Source: Mycobacterium interjectum (GTDB lineage: Bacteria > Actinomycetota > Actinomycetes > Mycobacteriales > Mycobacteriaceae). From it: a stretch of DNA of 35,352 nucleotides. The notes below the pieces were generated by a model. It was given only the letters and a program-made list of their open reading frames with translations. It was not told the origin of the DNA and ran no database searches. The position numbers and the translations under genes are program-made. Positions 30,314 through 35,352 of this stretch are shown piece after piece; positions within the stretch are counted from its first letter, which is position 1, and each line of letters opens with the position of its first letter. The DNA is taken from assembly GCF_900078675.2 (NCBI RefSeq), contig NZ_LT546237.1, forward strand, positions 1,505,314 through 1,540,665. Reading direction: 5' to 3'.

Positions 30314-31000
30314 GTGAACGTGATGTCGCGAATCGTCGTTGTTCGCGTCGCCGCGCTGACAGTGCTGACAGCGGCGGCGTCGCTGCCGGCCGGGTCGGCC
30401 GCCGCGGACCCGCCGCCCACCCAGCAGATCACCGTCGTGGCCGTCGGGCCCGACGGCCAACCGATCAACGGTTACCAGGTGGCGTCCGGACCGGGCAACG
30501 TCGGCCAGGCCAGCGACTGCACGACGCCGTCCCCGTCGGCGGTGGCCGACAACGTCTACTACTGCTCGCCGACCGCGGCCGGCGCCGGAACCTGTTGGCC
30601 GTCGACGCCCGGATCGCTGCTGTGCGTGGACGATCCCTGGGACAAGCGCCTGCATCGCGTGACCTATGACGGTCCGCTTCCGCCCGTGCGGCCGACCGCG
30701 ACGCCGGACCCGTTCGCGCTGACCCTCGACGACGGCACCCATTGCCTGTTCCGCAACGGCGGCGCCTGGGGTGGGCGGGCCGACGGATATGTCGGCGTCT
30801 ACGGGTGCGGCGCCCAGGGCGGCTCCAATCCCGCGGTGCTGTGGCTGCCCAGCCAAGGCGCCGGAAGTTGCATCGACCGCTCGTCGCCGGCGTGGACGGT
30901 CAAGGTCGGTCAGCTCGGCAGACCCGATGCCGCCTTCCCGCCGCCCCAGACCCGGACGGTGACGGAAGCGTGGTTCGCCGGAGGCAAGGCCGGTCAATAG
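30314..31000 (+). CDS. secreted Cys-containing hypothetical protein
   Basis: A 228-residue protein with a signal peptide (RIVVVRVAALTVLTAAASLP, then an Ala-rich AGSAAA cleavage-like site) and a mature region with several Cys (SDCTTPSP, YYCSPT, GTCWPS, LLCVDD, HCLFRNGG, YGCGAQGG, SCIDRSS), suggesting disulfide bonds outside the cytoplasm. No catalytic family is recognised. GTG 30314 was chosen; GTG 30320 and ATG 30323 are alternatives. AAAGG lies 9 bases before GTG 30314. It is divergent from the CurA-like gene. Confidence 0.82.
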   Translation: MNVMSRIVVVRVAALTVLTAAASLPAGSAAADPPPTQQITVVAVGPDGQPINGYQVASGPGNVGQASDCTTPSPSAVADNVYYCSPTAAGAGTCWPSTPGSLLCVDDPWDKRLHRVTYDGPLPPVRPTATPDPFALTLDDGTHCLFRNGGAWGGRADGYVGVYGCGAQGGSNPAVLWLPSQGAGSCIDRSSPAWTVKVGQLGRPDAAFPPPQTRTVTEAWFAGGKAGQ

Positions 31001-31017
31001 CCTGGCGCGGGTGCTGC

Positions 31018-31023
31018 TATAAC
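31018..31023 (+). promoter_or_regulatory. -10 element TATAAC of a leaderless promoter
   Basis: TATAAC ends 6 bases before ATG 31030. The sixth base is C rather than T, so it is a slightly weaker match, but the spacing fits a leaderless start for the methyltransferase pair. Confidence 0.5.
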
Positions 31024-31029
31024 GCACGT

Positions 31030-31875
31030 ATGTCAGCCCCTCGACACACCATCACCCATGTCTCGGATACGGCCCGTTGGACGGCGTTGCATCGCGCGAC
31101 CGAATCGGCGCGTCCCGACGCGCTTTTCAGCGACCCACTCGCCGAACGCCTCGCGGGCGAACACGGCCGCGAGATCGTCGCCAACGTGCCGCGGTCGACC
31201 CGCAACGGCTGGTGGCTCGTCGCACGCACCAAGATCGTCGACGACGCCATCGCCGAAGCGATCGCCGCCGGCTGTGACCGGGTGTTGAACCTGGCCGCCG
31301 GTCTGGATACCCGGCCGTACCGTTTGGAGCTGCCGGCCGACCTGATCTGGGTCGAGGCGGATCTGCCGAAGTTGCTCGAGGAAAAGACGCAGCTGCTGGC
31401 CGACCAGACTCCGCGATGCCGGCTGACGCGGACCGCGGTCGATCTGGCCGACGCGGCGGCCCGAGCCGCGTTCCTCGATGAGTCGCTGGCCGGCGCCGGC
31501 AAAGCGCTGGTGCTGACCGAAGGCCTGTTGATGTATCTGGAAAGCAGCGACGTCGTAGCGCTGTCGGCGGCGTTCACGCGACCCGAAATCGCCTGGTGGA
31601 TGCTCGATTTCGCGGGCCCCGGGTTGAAGAGGATGATGAACAAGAAAATGGCCGGCATGCTGCAGAACGCGCCGTTCAAGTTCGCGCCCGACAGCGGCTT
31701 GGCCTTTTTCGAGGACCTCGGCTGGCGGACGGTCGAGGTACAAGCGCTCTACGTGGCCGCCCACCGCTTCCATCGCTTGCCGCTGTGGATGCGCCCGATG
31801 ACCTGGCTGCCCCAGCCGGACCCGCGTCACCCCGGCGGCAGGGTCTGGAGTGCAACCGCGCTTCTTACGCACTGA
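31030..31875 (+). CDS. class I SAM-dependent methyltransferase, LCM/TIGR00027 family
   Basis: A 281-residue leucine-carboxyl-methyltransferase-family protein, a group strongly expanded in mycobacteria. Seen are the N-terminal RWTALHRATESARPDALFSD, motif I VLNLAAGLDTRPYRL, the acidic IWVEADLPKLLEEK strand, and LVLTEGLLMYLESSDV. Substrates of these enzymes are not known in most cases (some methylate polyketide or lipid acids). It is followed 8 bases later by a second family member, so they are an operon of paralogues with a leaderless promoter at 31018-31023. Confidence 0.93.
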   Translation: MSAPRHTITHVSDTARWTALHRATESARPDALFSDPLAERLAGEHGREIVANVPRSTRNGWWLVARTKIVDDAIAEAIAAGCDRVLNLAAGLDTRPYRLELPADLIWVEADLPKLLEEKTQLLADQTPRCRLTRTAVDLADAAARAAFLDESLAGAGKALVLTEGLLMYLESSDVVALSAAFTRPEIAWWMLDFAGPGLKRMMNKKMAGMLQNAPFKFAPDSGLAFFEDLGWRTVEVQALYVAAHRFHRLPLWMRPMTWLPQPDPRHPGGRVWSATALLTH

Positions 31876-31883
31876 CAGCGTCG

Positions 31884-32717
31884 ATGAGTCGAGCCAACGA
31901 CAAAGTGGACGCCAGGCTGCTGACGGGCGTCTCGGAGACCGCACTGTTGACCCTGCACGGCAGGGCCTACCAGGCGGGCCGCCCAGCTCCGATCATCGAC
32001 GACCCGATGGCCATCAAGCTCGTCGAGACAATCGACTTCGACTTCGAGAAATTCGGCCGCAAAGGCCAGGAGATCGCGTTGCGCTCACTGGCCGTCGACC
32101 GTTGCGCGATCGGGTACCTCGCCAAGCACCCCGGGGCAACGGTCGTCGCACTCGCGGAAGGCTTCCAAACGAGCTTCTGGCGTTTGAACAGCGCGCTGCC
32201 ACACGCGCAGTTCCATTGGCTATCAGTGGATCTGCCACCCGTCATACAACTTCGACAGCGCCTGTTGCCGCACTCGCCGCGGATCACGCACCTGGCGCAG
32301 TCGGCTCTCGACGACAGCTGGATGCCCAAGGTCGACACCAGCAACGGTGTATTCATCACCGCAGAGGGCCTGCTGATGTACCTGCAACCGCACGAGGCCA
32401 TGGGACTGATCGCAGAATGCGCCAAACGGTTTCCCGGGGGCCAGATGTTCTTCGATCTGCCGCCGATCTTCGTCAAGAAGCTGGCTCCCAGGGGGCTGCT
32501 GTCGTCCCGTCGCTACCGGGTGCCGCCGATGCCGTTCAGCCTGTCGGCGCGTCAACTGGCGGATCTGCCGAACACCATGCCCGGGGTCCGAGCGGTGCAC
32601 GACGTCTCGATACCGAAAGGTCGGGGCTTGTTTTTCGGGACGCTGTTCCCCGCGTTCTGGCAGTTCGGCCCCACGAAGCCCGTCCGCGGGGCATACACCC
32701 TGCTTGAATTCGGCTGA
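31884..32717 (+). CDS. LCM-family methyltransferase with divergent SAM motif
   Basis: A 277-residue relative of the gene before it. The SAM motif reads VVALAEGFQTSFWRLN, where the family has a Gly-x-Gly-x-Asp-Thr pattern; the first Gly is Ala and the Asp is Gln. The VDLPPVIQLRQRLL and FITAEGLLMYLQPHEAMG segments are preserved. A COG3315-type group with a changed motif exists, so it may be active, but altered cofactor binding is possible. It lies 8 bases after its paralogue. The two may have different substrates. Confidence 0.9.
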   Translation: MSRANDKVDARLLTGVSETALLTLHGRAYQAGRPAPIIDDPMAIKLVETIDFDFEKFGRKGQEIALRSLAVDRCAIGYLAKHPGATVVALAEGFQTSFWRLNSALPHAQFHWLSVDLPPVIQLRQRLLPHSPRITHLAQSALDDSWMPKVDTSNGVFITAEGLLMYLQPHEAMGLIAECAKRFPGGQMFFDLPPIFVKKLAPRGLLSSRRYRVPPMPFSLSARQLADLPNTMPGVRAVHDVSIPKGRGLFFGTLFPAFWQFGPTKPVRGAYTLLEFG

Positions 32718-32730
32718 GCGTCAGCGGGTC

Positions 32731-33573
32731 CTACCAGACGCGTATCCAGTCGATGAGCATGTCGGCGGGATAGGTTCCCGGTCCGGGGTCACCACCGCCG
32801 GAACCGGCGACCGCGAGGTTGAAGACCGGGAAAACGGTGTAGCCGGGGCGATTGAACGGCCAATCCGGTAGGGAACTCGCCGGTACGTCGAAGTAGGGCT
32901 GCGCCCCGTCGGTGTAGTCCTTCCAGAACCGGATGCCGGCGTCGTCCCATTGGGTGCGCCAGGTGTGCCAGGCGCCGTCCACCGCGATGTTGTGGGTCTT
33001 CCACTCGCCGCCGTTCGCTTTGGCGTGCACGGTGGTGGCCGAGGGCCAGTTGCCGTTCCCGTACCACTCCATGACGTCGATTTCGCCCTGATCGTCATTG
33101 CCCAGCCAATAGGCGGGCCAGGCGCCGGCGGTCAGGCAATTGAGCTTGATCCGGGCCTCCCACGTGTGGCCCACGCCGCCCCGCCACAGGCTTTGGACCT
33201 TGCCGCTGTAGTAGGCGGGTCCATCCTTAGCGGCGCGCAGGACCAGGTTGGAGTTGCCGTCGAGGAATACGTTGTGGCGATCGTCGCGGTACTGCCCGAT
33301 GTTCTCGGGACGCTCCCAGTACGTCGGGTCCTTGATCGTCTCGCGAGCTTTGGCCACGGCCCACTTCGACGCATCGGGGGCCGAGCCGGCCGGACCATCG
33401 AACTCGTCCTGGAAAATGTAGGCCCCGGCCTGGCCGCTGGGCGCGGCGGGCGGTGGGAACTCGGGCGATCCCGGTCGGCGGGGGTAGGCCTGGGACTTTG
33501 GAAGCGGCAGCGCGGCTGCCAGCACTCCGATCCCGGCCGTCAGCATCATGCGGCGGCGGTCGATCTCTGGCAT
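32731..33573 (-). CDS. secreted GH16 endo-1,3-beta-glucanase (Rv0315-like)
   Basis: A 280-residue glycoside hydrolase family 16 protein. It has a Tat-type signal (DRRRMMLTAGIGVLAAALPL), a mature start near AYPRRPG, the substrate-binding YIFQDEFDGPAG and NVFLDGNSNLVLRA segments, and the catalytic motif GEIDVMEWYG (ExDxxE). It closely resembles Rv0315 as I recall it, but with fewer residues around the active-site loop. It should cleave beta-1,3-glucan outside the cell. ATG 33573 is preferred to TTG 33579 because the TATCGT -10 (33583-33588, minus) places the transcription start near 33576, after the TTG. Confidence 0.95.
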   Translation of the reverse strand: MPEIDRRRMMLTAGIGVLAAALPLPKSQAYPRRPGSPEFPPPAAPSGQAGAYIFQDEFDGPAGSAPDASKWAVAKARETIKDPTYWERPENIGQYRDDRHNVFLDGNSNLVLRAAKDGPAYYSGKVQSLWRGGVGHTWEARIKLNCLTAGAWPAYWLGNDDQGEIDVMEWYGNGNWPSATTVHAKANGGEWKTHNIAVDGAWHTWRTQWDDAGIRFWKDYTDGAQPYFDVPASSLPDWPFNRPGYTVFPVFNLAVAGSGGGDPGPGTYPADMLIDWIRVW

Positions 33574-33588
33574 AAGCAACGCACGATA

Positions 33589-33828
33589 GCAGCCGGCGCC
33601 GCCCGCACGCGAAACGGGAAATCTTGTCGGTGGCCGTCGTTACGGTGTGGTTCGCCGCCGGACGCAATCGGACGACGGCAGGTAGTGGTTTTGGATTACG
33701 CCAAAATTCATGGCCAATTCTCACGTTGGCGCGTGGTTTGGTCTCAGGATTGGTAGGGCATTCTGGAATCACGAACCGATAACCACTGTTGATAGCTTTT
33801 GGCAGGTTGCTCGGGAGGAGTTGGAATC
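33589..33828. other. non-coding stretch upstream of a small ORF
   Basis: About 240 bases between the divergent GH16 gene and the small ORF at 33829. The first part is GC-rich and the second is richer in AT (around 33690-33800, with TTTTGG runs). No gene-like codon use is seen. A TAGCTT (TANNNT) before the strong SD at 33813-33820 may be the promoter of the small ORF. Confidence 0.4.
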
Positions 33829-34026
33829 GTGGCGGATGCACCGGGGGCGACGGTAATTTTCCTTCAATCTCATCCGGCGTGGGTTGCTGCCCGCCGCCTC
33901 GAACGAGAGCGCCACGCGGCGATGCGCCGCCATCCCTCTTGTGCAACCCGTCGGCACGCCGCCGGGGCGGTCGGCCAGGTTACCCGCGACTTCAAGCTGT
34001 ACTCGAGCACCGACACCCCCGCCTGA
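33829..34026 (+). CDS. possible small hypothetical protein
   Basis: A 65-residue frame starting with GTG behind a strong SD (GGGAGGAG at 33813-33820, 8 bases from GTG). The protein is basic (HPAWVAARRLERERHAAMRR, RRHPSCATRRHAAG) with a VIFLQS strand near the start and no known family. Codon use is mixed, so it may be a real short gene or a decayed one. Competing frames on the other strand look less convincing. Confidence 0.4.
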   Translation: MADAPGATVIFLQSHPAWVAARRLERERHAAMRRHPSCATRRHAAGAVGQVTRDFKLYSSTDTPA

Positions 34027-34187
34027 AGCCTGCCGGCGGAACGGCGCCATCACCATTTCCGTCACGCCGATTTGGGCGATCCCGCATTTGATTCCGCCCG
34101 CCCTAATCGCCCATTAATGGAATCGCTTGCGACACAGGCCATTAACGAACGCTGCGAGAAGGCCGATGGCCGAGCATAATTCTTCGC
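34027..34187. promoter_or_regulatory. intergenic palindromes and leaderless -10 before the 66-residue ORF
   Basis: CCATTAATGG (34111-34120) is a perfect palindrome, TCGC-TT-GCGA (34123-34132) a second, and CCATTAA occurs again at 34139-34145, 28 bases after the first copy. CATAAT (34175-34180) is followed by 7 bases and GTG 34188, a likely leaderless promoter. These could be operator sites for a regulator not seen here. Confidence 0.5.
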
Positions 34188-34388
34188 GTGGCAGAAACAC
34201 ACAGGACCAAGGCGCTCGCGAACCCGGCCCAACCGCATAGCGCGCTTCTGCACGAACTGGAGCGCTACATCGAGGCGCACAATGCCGGCGTGACGGACGT
34301 CAACGTCGTGAGCGTGACGGACACCGGTCAGGCGGACACGAGCCACAAGCCGGTACGCCACTGGTATCAGGTCACCTACGAAGCCTGA
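34188..34388 (+). CDS. small hypothetical protein
   Basis: A 66-residue protein with a charged N-terminus (ETHRTKALANPAQPHS) and a helix (ALLHELERYIEAHNAG) leading to the strand VNVVSVTDTGQAD and a WYQVTYEA end. Nothing is recognised. The GTG start lies 7 bases after a CATAAT -10, so it is likely leaderless. High GC at third positions and a compact layout suggest a real gene. Confidence 0.6.
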   Translation: MAETHRTKALANPAQPHSALLHELERYIEAHNAGVTDVNVVSVTDTGQADTSHKPVRHWYQVTYEA

Positions 34389-34536
34389 GATTGAATGCCG
34401 GACGTACGCCCGGGAAACCGGAAAAATGTCACCGGCGGCATGGTGACCGTGGTGTATGGTCCAGCCAGGTCTGGGTTGATCAAGCAGTCGGTCCCCATGT
34501 TCATTGACGCGCTCCTCGATGAGCGAAGGGGACCCG

Positions 34537-35352
34537 ATGGCTGTTACTACCGGCGACGCACACAGGGGAGCGACCCTCTCGGTGGGAGCCAGGCTGTCGC
34601 GAACCACTATTCGCCTCGCCATCGCGGCTCTACAGCAGCGGTACGGCCTGGATGACCAGGTGGCCTTCGAGATGTTGCGGGACGTCTCTCAGCGTCGCAA
34701 TGTGAAGCTGCGCGCCGTGGCCGCCGAATTGCTGTCGCCCGGTAGCGACGGGCGATCGGGCCCCGCCGCGCCGCCGCCGCCCTTGCCGTTCACGATCGGG
34801 GGTCGCGCGTGCTCGAACCGCAGCGAGGTACTCGCGGAGTTGATGCGTGCCGCCGTCACGCGCTGCGGCTCCGACGGCGGAACCGTTCAGTTGCGCGACC
34901 CGGTGCACGGCGGTCTGCAAATCGAAGGTAAGCGCGGTTTCGGCCAGCACTTCGTCGACGCCTTCAGCTACCTGGACGAACCCGAAACCGCGTGCGGGCA
35001 TGCGTTTGGCAATGCCCGTCAAGTGGTCGTCGCCGACGTCGACAGCTCGCCGATGTTCAGCGAATCCGCCCGGGAAATCCTGCAGGCGAACAACGTGCGC
35101 TCGTGCGTGTCCACCCCGATCCTGGACGACGACGGGAAGGTCCGGGGCGTGGTCTCGACCCATCAGCGCGAGCGCGACGCCGTTCCGGGCGAGGCCGACC
35201 TGCGCCACGTTCGGATGCTGGCCAACCAATGCGGTCGCTGGCTGCAGTGGTACGACGCCGCGGTGCTGCCCACGATTGTCGGCGAGGTCCATCAGGCCGC
35301 GGCCGCCCAAGCCAAGCGCGCCGGCGCCCGTCGGGCCGCGGACCCCGTCGAG
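34537..35352 (+). CDS. ANTAR-GAF sensor/antiterminator-like protein (partial)
   Basis: The window shows 272 codons with no stop, so the gene runs off the right edge. Residues about 15-65 look like an ANTAR RNA-binding domain (IRLAIAALQQRYGLDDQVAF, EMLRDVSQRRNVKLRAVAAE), followed by a GAF domain (about 95-230; FGQHFVDAFSYLDEPETACG, VVVADVDSSPMFSESAREIL, SVSTPILDDDGKVRGVVSTH-like). This order (ANTAR then GAF) is the reverse of the common GAF-ANTAR. It could sense a ligand in the GAF domain and bind hairpins in leader RNAs. ATG 34537 is preceded by GAAGGGGA. The frame at 34395-34655 in another phase is rejected. Confidence 0.85.
   Translation, partial: MAVTTGDAHRGATLSVGARLSRTTIRLAIAALQQRYGLDDQVAFEMLRDVSQRRNVKLRAVAAELLSPGSDGRSGPAAPPPPLPFTIGGRACSNRSEVLAELMRAAVTRCGSDGGTVQLRDPVHGGLQIEGKRGFGQHFVDAFSYLDEPETACGHAFGNARQVVVADVDSSPMFSESAREILQANNVRSCVSTPILDDDGKVRGVVSTHQRERDAVPGEADLRHVRMLANQCGRWLQWYDAAVLPTIVGEVHQAAAAQAKRAGARRAADPVE

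Noticed and set aside
34395..34655. 86-codon frame before and into the ANTAR-GAF gene
   Set aside because: No domain and it overlaps the better supported start at 34537 in another phase.
1..35352. CRISPR arrays, tRNA/rRNA genes, insertion sequences and transposases
   Set aside because: No repeat-spacer pattern, no cloverleaf-like or rRNA-like segment and no transposase motif were found on reading both strands; a tRNA scan was not run.

Overview
The window comes from a high-GC actinobacterium, almost certainly a Mycobacterium and probably a slow grower. The grounds are dense GC-rich coding on both strands, a mycobacterial-type Tpx, a FadD31-like fatty acyl-AMP ligase, many SDR and SAM-methyltransferase genes, and frequent leaderless starts (a TANNNT -10 element 6-7 bases before ATG/GTG). 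From memory of the M. tuberculosis gene order, the genes at 6407 (fadD31-like), 9406, 10175 (SDR), 16528 (DJ-1), 17300 (GlxA-type regulator) and 18361 (tpx) follow the order Rv1925, Rv1927, Rv1928c, Rv1930c, Rv1931c, Rv1932, with extra genes inserted. I see no tRNA, rRNA, insertion sequence, CRISPR array or prophage.

Layout. 1-2.4 kb: a luciferase-like flavin monooxygenase, a Gln-rich secreted protein and a convergent SRPBCC gene. 2.4-6.3 kb: a five-gene plus-strand run (SDR, SDR, DUF899, an ECF sigma factor with a C-terminal SnoaL-like domain, a maleylpyruvate-isomerase/DinB-like protein), preceded by an orphan intrinsic terminator hairpin in its leader. 6.4-10.2 kb: a fatty acyl-AMP ligase, a membrane-anchored hypothetical, a SpoIIAA-like protein and a DUF2071 protein. 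10.2-11.5 kb: an SDR and a SnoaL-like protein transcribed divergently around a KstR-like box. 11.7-14.8 kb: a P3A-type proton-pumping ATPase behind a perfect palindrome, then a methyltransferase.

14.8-16.5 kb: a four-gene minus-strand operon with 4-base overlaps (DinB-like, ArsR, SRPBCC, MmcQ/YjbR-like), driven by one near-consensus leaderless promoter with an inverted repeat in its spacer. 16.5-18.9 kb: a DJ-1/PfpI protein and a GlxA-type AraC regulator that contains the same fold, divergent from tpx. 18.9-24.3 kb: a flavin oxidoreductase, a NYN-domain protein, a membrane protein, an acyl-CoA-dehydrogenase-like flavoprotein, a small HTH protein, an NAD-dependent epimerase and an epoxide-hydrolase-like protein.

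24.3-26.7 kb: a TetR regulator divergent from a methyltransferase-acyltransferase pair, with a palindromic operator between them; this looks like a self-contained lipid-modification module. 26.8 kb: a glyoxalase/VOC gene whose first 30 codons look like the N-terminus of an AraC regulator, probably a deletion-born in-frame chimera. 27.3-30.3 kb: a small membrane protein, a CycA-type amino-acid permease and a CurA-like oxidoreductase. 30.3-35.35 kb: a secreted Cys-rich protein, tandem leucine-carboxyl-methyltransferase-family genes, a Tat-type GH16 beta-glucanase like Rv0315, two small ORFs, and an ANTAR-GAF protein running off the window end.
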